From assembly GCA_019400425.1 (NCBI GenBank), contig JAFREE010000062.1, positions 62,001-126,000 on the forward strand: 64,000 bases of DNA, written 5' to 3'. This stretch comes from Hymenochaete sp. R1. Lineage: Eukaryota > Basidiomycota > Agaricomycetes > Hymenochaetales > Hymenochaetaceae. A program made the translations under genes and the position numbers. Below the pieces are notes generated by a model that did no database searches, was not told the DNA's origin, and saw nothing but the letters and a program-made list of their open reading frames with translations. The stretch's first letter is position 1, and each line of letters opens with the position of its first letter. Shown one piece after another: positions 31,931-43,663 of the stretch.

Positions 31931-33457
31931 CTATTTTCCTTTTTCTTTTCTCTCCAAATCTTCGATTATTTGGTTCTGAATGATAGTCAAGAGCCCATAA
32001 AGTGTATCCAGCCTCTACATCAACATGATGTAAGACGGATAAATGAGCATTTCAGTCCTCGTTTCCTGATCCCCAACGTAAATTCAGGTGTACTTACTGG
32101 CGTCACCACCCCGAATTCTTTCCCCTTTCTCACCACCTCTCCCAAGATCACTTCCACTTCCAACGGCCTCCCCATCTCACAATCCACCAGCATGCTCGCC
32201 TTATGCGCCTTGAATGACCCGGTGCCCCCAGCCTCTCGAGGGATGTTGGCTCTCCTTGTATTTGTAATCGTGTCCTCGATGATAGACGTCGGAAGCGCTG
32301 ACTCGTCGAACCCCATCGCGCGACCGACTAAGAGAGCCTCTTGCATTATTTCGCGGATGAGAGGAATGAGCGCATTACTGGTTTTCTCAGAAGAGAAGAT
32401 GGAACGGACAGGGAGTCGAGTCGTAGTGGCTATTGAGGAGAAGGCGAGATTCCTAAAGCGATTCAATTTTGGTTCTGTGTCAGTAAGTTGTAGACAAATT
32501 ACCCAGCAGGTAACGAGAACTTACCAAAAATTCTTTTTAAACCTATACATCTGAATCTCAGGCACAAGTGTAACATCACTTCCCCCAGCACGTAGTATCC
32601 CACCGAACTCCTCCAGCAACTCGAGCTCCTCGGGAGTCTGCGAAACATCCGTGGTATTTCCAGGTCTGTAGAGTCCTGCTACTATACGATCCTGTGGGCT
32701 CACATCAGTATATGTCATAGGAATGAGGGAAGGCGACCCCACAAATTCATTATGCTCCACAACCCGTTCCGACACCAAGTTCGTCCCAATATTCACCGTA
32801 CAGCTGATGATCCTAGGCTTGCCGCTCTGTCCTAATCCGGGCGCTTTAGCAGCTGTTTCGTATAAGTCGCTCTCAATCCCCAGCCCGTTCTGAAGCAGCA
32901 CGAAGACTGACTGGGGGTGTTTTGATGTATAAGAAGGGGTGAAAAAAGGCGCGAGGAGCTTGCTAGTGGGTGCAATATCAGGGAGGACTTTGGTAGCGAC
33001 GAAGACATGAGAGTAATGCGGGTAGTCTCCAAGGGCCTCTTCTACAGAAGAGTATACTTTATTGATTTTGAGATCCTCCATTCTGCGTTAAAGACGGTGA
33101 AGTTGATTCGGAGACATACATTGGTCAGGCCGCCAGGCAGGAATGTCACCGTACTTCGCGCTCTTGATGTGTATGCCATCACCTAGTACGTTCTCAGTAA
33201 CCACTTGCAAATTATCGACTTCAAAACGAGTAAACTCACACTTTACAGCTTCGTAGTTACTTCGTGCAACGACAGTAACCCGAGCTCGTTCACTTCGTTG
33301 GAGGATGTGTGAATCTGAATGCGTGTTTGTTTGAATAAACAAATTACGAAACAGCTGACAACGTACAGATTGCACCCACAGCGCCAAGCCCGACCAAAAG
33401 TACCTCTTTCTTCTCCATCGGTTTTTCAGACATCGACTCGGACTCGCTATGTACCAT
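31931..33457 (-). CDS. 2-dehydropantoate 2-reductase (ketopantoate reductase)
   Basis: Exons 33457-33367, 33314-33240, 33182-33120, 33056-32525, 32452-32098, 32014-31931; 399 aa from ATG 33457. The ApbA/PanE family reduces ketopantoate with NADPH for pantothenate and CoA synthesis. Visible are the nucleotide-binding VLLVGLGAVGAIYS, the RVTVVARSNYEAVK strand, KYGDIPAWRPDQL, FVATKVLPD, VFVLLQNGLGIE, and the C-terminal domain start YRFKKNFWNLAFSS with the conserved Lys. The third intron was placed to end at AATAAAG, not at the nearer CAG, because only this gives DQLYSSVEEAL and avoids a stop. The frame stays open upstream to 33778, with another ATG at 33688 that would add 77 residues with a mitochondrial look (KSPFSTTSR). 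The start is therefore uncertain. Confidence 0.9.
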
Positions 33458-34869
33458 GATACTACCCGCCGGTGCTAGGGTATGTTTCGAAGAGGCGCTT
33501 TTCAATACTCTCCTCCGGTTTGTGAAGTCTTTATTCAGTTTCTCAAACTTTGAGTTAAGCCTCTCCTTTGAGATCCGTGATGTGGTAGAGAACGGTGACT
33601 TGGAGATTAATAAAGGTAGACGATATGAGGAACGACATGGACATGATGAGATTATTGGCCATGGCGGACGAAAGATAAGAGGCTGCATCTTGCCGGCCGG
33701 TCGACGGGAACCGAGGGCGAAGGGAGCCGGTCTGGACCGAGTACGTTCCACTTGACCGCCTCCGCGGCGATTGGCCAACCAATCGACTATTAGCCATATT
33801 GGGAAGTGGATATAACCTCTCTGTGAGCAGTTTCCGAGGTCCCAGCATCTTATACACAGACACAGATAACGTTAATTTAAGGTGACGATCGGTCAGTCGG
33901 CGAACAAGTCCAGCATGCCATGAATGGGTAAAAGGTAATCTGACTGTGGTGGATGTTTTAAGGTTGAAGAAATAAGAGAACTCAAATTTCGTGCGTTCAG
34001 ATGGGAACATGAAGAAGTGGGCTCTTCGAGGACGACCGAACAACAGACAAGAACGATTTCTATGAGTTCCTATGCATCATCGAAGCACAACTTCTACATC
34101 CGCAGGTGACTTGACTGAACCCGGACTTTTCTAAACGAGCCTCGTTTAGGTGTTTATCGCGTTCAGTGGCCCTTGAATGAATATATACGATGGTCATTAT
34201 CGGACAACTATACCTCTTATATCGTTGTACAACTTTGTATGCTGACCCTTGCGTCTCTGCTTTTCGGACCCTCAAAGGTTGATCATGTGCTACCACTTTC
34301 GAGAATAATGAGTATAGACAAAAAGTTACCCAAAGACTCATTAGTGAAAGACTCACAAGCACAATGCGTGAACCTGGATCGTCAACCCTGCCTCACGATG
34401 CTCCGGAGTGAATGCTAGTTCGAGTAAGCAACATGGAACATCGAGTTCAAAACCAGAAGAGGGTATGAGTCCGAGTAGCTTCTGGATTTGGTCAAGCGCG
34501 GAAATAACAAGAGTCAGAGTCTAGTAGCTGGCTTTCGGTTCAAGCCTGGAGCGATCATTTGCAAGCTCGAGTAAGCGATATTACCCCCCCCCCCCTCTTC
34601 CCCCCCCCCCCTTTTCTTTCTCCCTCAAACGAGTGAACCCAAAAAAGAGTTTGTAAGAGAAGGATGGTGGGATTGTAGCGTAGTGATGTTTTCCGCGTTC
34701 AGCCCTTTGAGATAGTTAAGGAAAGCTTACGCAAAGCTCAGCCGTCATGGAAGTGCCCTCTTTGACGCTCGATATGACTAGATAGTCCGGGATAACCCAA
34801 TAAAGTGGATTAGATTAATTCCGAGAACAATTGATAGCAATTTTCGTCTAAACTGTCTCAAGATCTTGC
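33458..34869. other. Spacer with double poly-C tract
   Basis: This holds the promoter and possible extended N-terminus of the ketopantoate reductase, then non-coding sequence up to the NDUFA2 3' end. Frames up to 162 codons overlap that promoter region but show no domain. A run of 12 C, then TCTT, then 12 C lies at 34584-34611. Confidence 0.5.
34584..34611. repeat. Double C12 tract (C12-TCTT-C12)
   Basis: Two homopolymer runs of 12 C separated by TCTT, followed by a T/C-rich stretch. The minus strand is G-rich and could fold as a quadruplex. It lies about 260 bases past the NDUFA2 stop codon. The run lengths may be affected by sequencing error. Confidence 0.8.
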
Positions 34870-35378
34870 CTATACTTTCAGAAGCTGGAGGATCTTTGAC
34901 TCGACATCCTTCGCGGAAAGGTTATCCAGCTCCACATACTTTTCGACGCCGTATTCTACAGTCATGCACCATCATGAGCGAATACGTACAAGCGCAGAGA
35001 AATATGCTACAATCAGTATCTCATCGCAATGAACACTAAAACGAGAAACAAGACGTACCGAAACGCGCAAAGGCGCGTGCAGGTGTTCCAGATGCCTCGC
35101 GAATTAAGACAGGAAGATGAGGGTTGCTTTGTTTGAGAGATGAGTATGACGCGTGGATAAATTGCCTGCAAGCACGATATGAAACGTGGTTCAGAGAATG
35201 GAGAGTGTTGAATTGAAGATTGTTTTTTTTTTACGAAATGAAGAACGATGGTCAGTGAGAGGCTGTTGTGAGGCGAGGTGGAGATGTACCTGAGTCCGGC
35301 TGAGGCTTGACCGGACTGGCAAAGGAGAAGGCGTATTTCCCGGATGGACGGTGAGAGAGCCTTCGTCAACGTTGCCAT
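34870..35378 (-). CDS. NADH dehydrogenase (complex I) subunit NDUFA2/B8
   Basis: Exons 35378-35290, 35165-35059, 34955-34870; 93 aa, the usual length for this subunit. NDUFA2 is an accessory subunit with a thioredoxin-like fold in the matrix arm of mitochondrial complex I. Family features are LSPSIREIRLLLCQSGQAS at the N-terminus, GLRQFIHASYSSLKQSNPHLPVLIRE across the first splice, and ARAFARFEYGVEKYVELDNL across the second. I chose ATG 35378 because the upstream frame is not conserved in type. The first intron contains A10 on the minus strand. It diverges from rax1 with 291 bases between start codons. Confidence 0.95.
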
Positions 35379-35669
35379 CGTCGTAGTTGTGGGTGGTTTC
35401 GTGGTTGCGTGAGTGAACTCGAGGATGAACGGTCTGAACGTACGGTTGTTGCTTTTCGACTTCTTCCGCATCTGAGCTCACGGATCGTGAGACATACTAG
35501 CTATATTAGGACATAACGCCGATCATGTCAACCCGAGCAAACGACGCGGCACCCACGCTTGTGCCTCTCGCCAGTCTCAGACAGAACCCTTCTCTTTCGC
35601 CGTCTCCTCAGCCTTAGGTCTCCTCATCCTCCCCGTTGATCTCAGCCGACGTCGTTGATAGAAGACAAA

Positions 35670-37168
35670 ATGGAGGGAGAACACTTTGACAATAATGCGG
35701 AACCTATCGATGATGGCCGTCGTAACAGACTTCCATCATTTTCAGAGGTTTTGGCACGCAAGACTCGCCCACCCGTGGATCTCTTCATGTTCTAGTTCGT
35801 GTCTTCCTTCTAATATCTTTCGAGTGTACTTATCTAATAACTCTGATAACTCTTCTTCGCATGCATACAACGATCTTGATACGTGGTTATAGTCTCTTTC
35901 TTCAACGTGAAGGCTCCGAAGATATCCTCGATTTTTGGCTTGATGTCCAACAACATGAAAACCTTTGTCGCGCATACTTCAAGGACGTTCGTAAATCGGG
36001 TCGTACAATCAAGGAGGACTGGCCACAATATTGGGATTATGCCCGACGTCGTGGATCAATCTTTGGTACGGTTGTGGGTGTAGGAGGAGGGGGTGGTGGC
36101 AACGCCGCACGAGGTGGCGACATGGGAACGAAACGCAGCACGGCGAGCACGGGTGATCTGTTGGCTGAACACGACCGAGCTGGAGGGCAGTTTGACGAGA
36201 AGGACAGGTTAGCGGAGAGAAGTACCAGTCCTCGGTCCCTCACGCCTGGGTTCTACGAGAAGGGTTTCGATCAGCAACAACGGGACCGAGATCGTGTAGC
36301 ATCCCCGACTATGGAGGATCCCCCACGCTCCTCGACACCCTTTTCGCTCTCAGGACGACTTTCGACACTTAACAAACGCGTCTCCCGCGCTCCGACCGTT
36401 ATCCCACGCAGTGCCGCCATCAACCGCAGTGATCTCGTCGCGTCCGCCGAGCGCATTTATTATCGCTACCTTTCTCCACCGCAACACGCCACGCTCCATG
36501 CTTCAGATGCATCTCAGTCGCACGAAATTTATCTTCCACCCGCGCTCCGCATCCATTCGTTCCCACTCTCGTCGCATAGGGACCCTCGCACACCGGAGGA
36601 AATGAATGCCCTTGCACAGATTCCTGATATGTTCCACACGCAGAAGGAATACTGTTTCAGGGCGATGGAGCAGGATGCGTACCCAAGATTCCTGCGAGCA
36701 AAGGCGTTTGGGAACTTGACTCCCGTGAGTGCTTTGGTGAGGCTCGTGGCGGGACTTGTAATCCTGTGGATTGGGCTCGCGGTAGGGTTCTCGCTGATAT
36801 TTTTGGACGTAAAACCGAAATCGAAGCGTTTCTTCGTAAGTACCTAATTTTGTTTCAACGCCAACAAATCTAACATTGATTCCATATATTTTGATCGTAT
36901 GTTCTTGACCCGTGTTTATCTGCGATCGTAGCTTTTCATCCCCTTTACGTTGGCCATCCTATTCCTAGTCTCGCATCAATACGAGCTCGATCCGCTTCTC
37001 GTTTTTCTCGGCCAGTCCGAAACGACGCCTTTCCGTACTCTTCGCATTCGTGAACCATACGTTCAGAAGCTGTTACTCGGGCGAGCGATCTGGGTTACGT
37101 TTGTCGTCGCAGCGTGTGTTACAGGGTTAACACTTTTATTCTGGGCCGTACCGGGGCATCGACTGTAA
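35670..37168 (+). CDS. rax1: RGS-domain membrane protein, Rax1-type
   Basis: Exons 35670-35794, 35893-36835, 36932-37168; 434 aa. In yeast, Rax1 with Rax2 marks bud scars for bipolar budding; filamentous relatives combine an RGS domain with C-terminal membrane helices. The first splice rebuilds the RGS core DLFMFYLFLQREGSEDILDFWLDVQQHENL. A long Gly/Ser/Pro-rich insert (about 100-215) splits the RGS domain, whose second half has RSDLVASAERIYYRYL and EYCFRAMEQDAYPRFLRAKAFGN. Three hydrophobic segments follow: LVAGLVILWIGLAVGFSLIF, PFTLAILFLVS and WVTFVVAACVTGLTLLF. The donor of intron 1 is the weak GTTCGT. Likely a plasma-membrane or endomembrane protein. Confidence 0.88.
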
Positions 37169-38203
37169 GTCGGAGACGGCTAATAAATGGACTGGTAGAT
37201 GGAGGTGGGCGCTTGTCTGTTGACGTTTTTCTTTGACTTTTGGTTTCCGCGTCTCTGTTGGATTCATTTTACCACATTCAAACTGTTTTTGATCCGGTCT
37301 TGTTCCCTTTATCCACATGGCCGTGGTATTCTCTGACTCTGTTTTGAAGACTGCTTCTATGTTTGTTTATAGTTTCGACCTGGGTCTAGGCAGTATGGCC
37401 AACCTCACTTATCCACTCGCTACACTGCTGTCGTTTATCGTACTTTTCCTCTTTTTCTTTTTCTCTCGTTCTTCTTCTACATCGCTTCTTAGTTAGTGTC
37501 TCTTGATACCACTTTTAATGAGGCCGACCGTTACCATTTCCTTCCCTCTTTTTACTGGCCCTCAGTATTCAAGTTTTCGTCCACTTGTTCGTTGAAACTG
37601 GAGCATGGATTCCAAGTTTCAGCACCCCTCTTTCGTAGGTTATGATACAATGAAGATTAAAAGAATTCGTGAAGATCTTATGAGACTCTGTCTCGCAGTC
37701 GGTACTTGAGTTATGGTTTGCTCCTTCAACAGCGAACTTGGGCGCAAACTTACTCGCCTCTGTACAGTACGTACTCTATCTAACGCTTTGCCCGAAGGAA
37801 AACGGTACTGGTGATGGGAAGAACGAGAAAGAGCAAAGCAAGGGGTATACGCACTCCGCAACAGGCATTTTTATTTGCGAGTATTCGTAAATGAAATCGT
37901 AGCATACGTAGGCGTAGCAACGTAAAGTAGGATTTGTATTGTAGATAGATAGATAGGTCTGAACGAATGGATGGTTAGGAGAGGGTCAAGAGGGTTCGAA
38001 AGCGAGACTAAAAATGAAGTTAGAGGGACCAAAGGGTTGGGAATAAAGAACGGAGGGATAATAAATAGAGGTGTGCGTGTAGAATCGGAGGTACTTGGGT
38101 TCTCGTTGACTTCCTCTATGAACTGGACATTTCAGCAGCACATTCAACGATAGTGCGGTCACCTACGTATATCAGTCTTGTCACCTCCAAACTATACTTA
38201 AGC
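37169..38203. other. Convergent 3' flanks, no gene seen
   Basis: T/C-rich 3' region of rax1 followed by mixed sequence up to the stop of the HMG-box gene. A short GATA microsatellite occurs near 37943-37955. Frames under 95 codons show no domain. Confidence 0.5.
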
Positions 38204-39425
38204 CTATACATCCTCTTCCTTAGCCTTGTCAGCCTCAGCCTTCCGTTCCTTCCATTCCTTATTTTCCTTCTCATACGCGTCGAAGTACACCTGTTTCTCC
38301 ACATCGGTCATTTCTTTCCATTTCTCAGCGCACGTGCGCATGTATTCGATCATAATTGTTTTGGTGCGTTTCTCGGGGAAGTTGTGGGAAGCATATTGGA
38401 CGGAGACGAATCTAAGATGGGTTTGTTAGTATAAGGTTTTTGAGGCGTGTTTGAGTATATTTATTGAGAGAATATAAAAAAGGGATGCAGACAAAGAAAT
38501 CGTACCGACAAATAAAAAATTATAGCGTATCGTGATGAAATAGAACAGTAACAGCTTTGCGGAAGGGAAATCGACTCACCGGGCAAAAGGGGCTGCGGGT
38601 TTCTTTTCTCCTCCTCGTGGCATGCGAACGAGTGACTTTCCTTTCGCCTTGCGCCTCCTTATGATAGTGCACGTAGAGGTCCTTGAGCGTTCCGATACAG
38701 AATTACTGTAGGAGCCTCATCACTTACTCGTTGATTTCCTTGAGTACCTTTGGGTCAACATTCGCTGCATAAACTTTCATGTCTTCATGGTACTGGACAA
38801 GGGCTTTTCGGTACTCCTCTTCGTAGGCCTATATGGCATTGCTTAGTCTCGAAACATTGGGCGGATGCTTTCCGCACATACCTTCTTTTCATGATCCGAC
38901 AGTGTCTTCCAGACCTCCGTCGCACCCTTTGAAAGTTCTATGATATTCTTTCTCTCTTCAGGAGGAAAATCGGACAAGTATTTCTTGTAAAAGAGAAAGT
39001 ACGGGGCTGCGGGCCGTTTGGGTGGGAGGTCCTTCTCGCTTATTTTTATTGCCTTAGCTATGAACATGTATGATGGCATGATTATTGTGTAATGCAATTA
39101 ATGTGTAACGGTCAGTTCCTGCGACAATGAGAACAGAAATCGTCAACGTACGTTTCTCTTCCTTTTTGTTTTCCTTCACCCCCTTCACATCAGGTTTCGT
39201 CCTCGAGACGCGCTTCTTCTTGGACTTGTCTATCTCGCTTTCCTCCTCCTTGTTCTCAGTCTTCTTCTCCTGTTTAGAAGTGGACCTCGTCGCCGGGTCC
39301 AGCACGACGCGAGAAACACTAATGCTACGAGCTGATAATGGAGTCGGAAGACGATGCACACTGGTCACTGCCAAAGAGGGAAATTTACGCGCTAAAATGC
39401 GCGTCGAGAGCGGTGCGAGAAGCAT
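38204..39425 (-). CDS. Mitochondrial two-HMG-box DNA-binding protein (Abf2/mtTFA-like)
   Basis: Exons 39425-39152, 39057-38882, 38828-38728, 38657-38580, 38411-38204; 278 aa. Proteins of this type package and bend mitochondrial DNA in nucleoids. The N-terminus is a typical presequence: basic, without acidic residues, ending in RSISVSRVV. A Lys/Glu-rich linker follows (about 45-92). HMG box 1 starts at PPKRPAAPYFLFYKKYLSD and includes ATEVWKTLSDHEKKAYEEEYRKAL. Box 2 starts at KKPAAPFARFVSVQYASHNFPE and includes CAEKWKEMTDVEKQVYFDAYEKE. The linker between the boxes is basic (ERRKAKGKSLVRMPRGG). It could also be a nuclear HMGB protein, but the leader argues for mitochondria. Confidence 0.9.
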
Positions 39426-41261
39426 GGTAGACGATGAGAGGACTGGATGGTTGGAAGAGAAGGAGTGACACCAACGTAGGTAATCGTAGGCGTTTCGCTA
39501 AGCGCATCGTCGACTCGCCAAAGCCAAAGAGTCGGTCACGTCGATCATTTAACAAGTGTGTCGATCACTTTTCCAATCGAGCTAGCTTTAGCGTCTCATC
39601 ATCGGATTGGTCCTGCACCCGATCCATGCACCTCTTGCTTTCGTGCCTCCACTGTCTTTGTCTTTGCAAACAAAAAATCTCACCAATTCCCTTTCCATAG
39701 TTCGGCAACGTCGACGTCAATCAGGCTGTGGAAGATGAAGTTGATCCCTGAAACTCTCGGAGGAAAGTCCGCATCCAGTTGCTCTGGACGAGAGCGAACC
39801 CTTTCTCAACTCGTCGCGTCGCCACTCGAACAGCTCTTTTCCTTTGAATTTGATGAGACCTATCTGTGTCTCCCTCGTTCCAAATGGGTGCGCTCCGTGT
39901 CTACTGCTTAGAGCGAGGGAAACGGCGTCTATCAATCCATCGCAAAACGTGGGTTCCTATATGAAACTCACGCGAGTTTGATCCTTGAGTTCGGCCATGG
40001 GCTAGGGATCACGGCCTTATCCACCGTGTACGTATCCGATGCAAGAGACGGATCCCTTCGTTACCTTACCCATCTCACTTATTACAGCTTACTTGATGCG
40101 TCGCCAGAGTGATATATTGACAGATACATTTTGATAGCGTTTTCACTTCGGTTGTCCCCCTTTCCTGCCTCTTTAGCAGGATCGGGTGAATGGAGACAAT
40201 GGACGGGGCTACTGCAGTCGGGAATATGGTGAATGCGGCTCGGAAATCAGAAAGGGGTTCTCAAATACGAAAAACACAAGGATAGCGTTTTTGGCCTTGA
40301 CCGCTGCTTCAACTGGGACAACTGGGGCTTTCTGGCTTTCTCAGTCCCCAAAAGCATAGCCTTGTCTGTCCTGGGATTGATGGCGCGTTCTCTATGTTGG
40401 TCCTGGTATAGTGAAACGTTGGGCGGCCTTTCAAATGGGAACTGGTTTTTTTTTTCTTTCGGCTGCTGATTCACAGCAATTTGGGATAACCTGATTTTAC
40501 TCACGACGCTGCGGCCACCTCTCATCTGGTGTTTCGCGTGCTTGACAGACTTGACATTCCTATACTCTCTACGCAGGATGTACAGATATCATCTCTCGCG
40601 CTCACGGCTCTATGGCTTTACCCGAGCTCAGCTCCTTCGCTCAACAATCATGGTCCTAACAACAAGGAATCAGACTATGACTGTCATACTCTCGCTTGCA
40701 ACTCTGATCTAAGGGTCAAGCTGCACCGCCTCGAAACAACTTTATACGCACAGGTTGGCGCCTTGCTAGCATTCTCAGATCATCAAGTCAGCTGCTTCTG
40801 GTTCCACATACACGAATCCCAATCTGAGGATCTTGTCGGACATCGTTCTGTCTGGTTTCTTTTCCCGCGTGGCTCGGGCTGTCGGACAAGCGGCCACGAG
40901 CGACCCTGTCCCAATATCAATGCTTCGCCACTTGCTTTTGACCGGTACTGAGTCAACATACACTGTACTCACTACATAATGACGTGTAGCCTTGCTCATA
41001 GACCGATGGCATACAAACGTCTGAAAGCAAGTGCATCAAATTAAACCCATTTTCATCCAAGCATAAAAGCTACACTGCTAGACTCACCTCATCTCCCCAA
41101 CACTGTCCTATTACTCTAACCAGAGACATTACTGAGCTGACACCGAGTGTTTCAAGCACAATCATTGGATTGCCGCTATCGCTCCAGCTTCTTTTACTAT
41201 TGTTGAACCTGTATAAATGAGGTCGAAGGTATGTTCAATTCATTCAATACAATCCACGACA
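39426..41261. other. 1.8-kb spacer, no gene seen
   Basis: Frames of 60-140 codons occur on both strands, but none has a domain, a convincing splice pattern or biased codon use. The first 500 bases include the HMG-gene promoter; the last 300 include the GST promoter. Confidence 0.5.
41212..41217 (+). promoter_or_regulatory. TATA box of the GST gene
   Basis: TATAAA in the context CCTGTATAAATGAGG, 45-50 bases upstream of ATG 41262. An in-frame ATG at 41217 overlaps the box, so it is unlikely to be the start codon. Confidence 0.5.
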
Positions 41262-42090
41262 ATGTTCACTCACAGACAAACTCCTCCTCAACGTCAGCCT
41301 TACATTACTCTGTACGACACGCCGATGTCACAGTCTAACGGCTGGGCTCCTGGGATGTGGAGGATTAGGTCCGTGCTATTCTTACATGCGGAATTTCGAA
41401 ATCGCTAACATTAAGCTTTACAGGCTCATACTCAATTACAAGAGGCTCCCATACCGCACGACTTGGGTTGATTTCCCCGACATCGAGCGCACAATGAGAT
41501 CCATCGGCGCCCCTCACTCATCTAAGACCTCCGACGGTCGTAATGTGTATACACTCCCAGTCATTGTCGATCCGACGATTGATCCTCGCAACCCAACCGT
41601 CCTATCCAACCCTTCTAGGATCGCTGAGTACTTGGAGGGTACATATCCCGCAAGACCGCTCTATCCAGAGGGAACAAGAGCACTGCAGACTCTCTTCGTC
41701 CACTATCTGCAGGACTATTTCTCTCGCCCGCTTCTGCCTATCATGGCACCTCTCACCGCACAACGCCTCCCCGAGCGTAGCCAGAACCATTTCTTTCCTC
41801 GCAACGGACCCACCGCTCCGCTTACGGGTCCGCAGCGTGAACAGGCTCTCAATGCCGTCCGAGACAACTTCAACCTCTTGCATTCCATCATTGAGAAGAA
41901 TGACGACGAGGGTGATGGCGTAGTTATTTCCGGCTCAGAGTTGACCTACGCAGACATGGCACTTTGCTCGATACTCATCTGGATCGAACGTGTGTCTCCG
42001 CACGAAGTGTGGGCACATGTAAGGACGTGGAATGGTGGCAGATGGGTGCGCCTCCTGGAGCGATGCCGAGGGTACATGGAAGTCTTGTGA
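41262..42090 (+). CDS. Glutathione S-transferase-like protein (fungal etherase/FuA type)
   Basis: Exons 41262-41368 and 41424-42090; 257 aa. The N-terminal thioredoxin-like half has YITLYDTPMS, then RLILNYKRLPYRTTWVDFPDIE across the splice, the cis-Pro loop YTLPVIVDP and the glutathione-contact segment NPSRIAEYLEGTYP. The helical C-terminal half includes GSELTYADMALCSILIWIERV with the conserved Asp of GST C-domains. The pattern FPDIE...PVIVDP resembles basidiomycete classes related to bacterial beta-etherases (LigE), used for glutathione conjugation of aromatic compounds. Substrate unknown. The start was chosen downstream of the TATA box; ATG 41217 is in frame but overlaps that box. Confidence 0.88.
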
Positions 42091-43663
42091 GAGCTCGGAC
42101 ACGAAGGCATTAGAAGATTCGTTATGAGGAGCAAGTGTCCGCAGGTATGCGTACAGGCGTGCATCGATGACGCCACCACTCCTGGTCATTCGTTATGTGG
42201 TTTCCCCTCCATCCAGACTCACGAACTTTCATACCATTGGTTGAAGTTCCGTCGCTCATATTGTATTTGCTACTGAAACAATGATGTAAAGTTTTCAGAT
42301 TAGGTTTTTGCGCACAATGTCTTTCTTTCTTTTGGAGGCATATTCGTTGTATTCGGTCCGGTGTGCTTCCTGGTGTAATCAATAGATGTGCTTTGTTTTC
42401 GTGATAGACTTAACATTTCACTCTTAAATTATGAAGGTGTTTGATTTATTGGAAAGTGCGAGTCTATCTCATGCGTGGCAATTCTCTGGCGGTCGCCTCG
42501 GGACATCGGTTGATCGACGGATAGCATTTTAAACGTTCAAATGCTCGCGTGGGAGAAACATGGCATCAGTTACGCGCACGCATTGCAACGGAGGATAGCT
42601 CGGAGGATACAGCAAAATCTTAACGGAGCTTCATCAATCCCACTGCTTTCGCTGGCGTTTTGACTTTAACCCTTTTCGGGTGATGGCATGATATTTTTAC
42701 GGCATTGATGGGTGTAATGAGCGTCGAGAGAGAGAAGGCATAAACACTCGGAGATGAATATCAATCATGCCAAAACAGAAGCTGTGCGCATGAACCAGTC
42801 TGGGAACACCATCAAGCCCATTGCGGGGATAATTCTGATCCAAGGGAGGCCAACCCACTGCCAACCCCCGAAGGTATTTGACTGGGAGGTCCGCATAGCA
42901 CCGGAACAGTTTGTTTGGTTTGAGGGAGGAAAAGTGTGGCGGCTTTCCGATTGCATGCGCACTCAAATAGCCGGCAACTTGACGGACATCCGCCAAAATG
43001 CAAAAGCGATACAAACGGCCGTCGTCGTAGGTGGGTTTGATTCAAAGTGCGGCATATTCGAACGTTTCAGCAGCAGCAAAAAAACACGGAGATAGACATT
43101 CAACAAGCGATCGGAATGTTCGTGAGCTATACATCCACCACCACGATTACGACACTCTTACCGAGTTTCTTTCCCGTTTGAACATCTACGTAGAAGGGCT
43201 TGTCCTATGGATTCGGATCCTTTATGCTTATCCTCAAAGTGTTTCAGCTCGTCGTCCGCGGCGCGGGCAGATATGACTGTGGTAAAGTCTTGCCCATGCT
43301 TCTCGTCGAGGTAAGCGACCGAAAAGCCGAGATGGTAAGATACTTTACGAGAAATTGGGCTGAGGGCTAAGTAAACGATAGAGCCTTTGTGAGACGGGGA
43401 TTCTGTGAATTATGCAGTAATGAATAGACGTACTTCAAGTTTGAAAAGCATTGCTGGCCCGCTGTTGTATCCCGAAATAGCTCTGCATATCTACACGGAT
43501 AAATTTAAATTAGCATTCAACCTCGATCTAATATAGCAGCAGAAGCGGCAATTGAGTTCATATACTATTACTCATTTGGGCTCGTGTCGATTCTGTCGAT
43601 CAGCGCGACAATGCAAGAAACGATGAATTCCGAGCCTGCCAGTGAAATTGAAACACCATCTTC
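42091..43663. other. 1.6-kb spacer, no gene seen
   Basis: A plus-strand frame at 42754-43095 (113 codons) and overlapping minus-strand frames exist but show no domain or splice pattern. The rest is 3' flank of the GST gene and the upstream region of the RNase P gene. Confidence 0.5.

Noticed and set aside
33057..33119. Shorter ketopantoate reductase intron ending at the CAG near 33083.
   Set aside because: It would be only 37 bp and would create a stop or a frame shift; the acceptor at 33057 restores the family sequence.
40233..40951. Frames of 78-140 codons in the spacer before the GST gene.
   Set aside because: Mixed composition, no domain and no conserved splice sites.
42754..43095. 113-codon plus-strand frame between the GST and RNase P genes.
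   Set aside because: No domain, no splice pattern, and equally long overlapping frames on the other strand.
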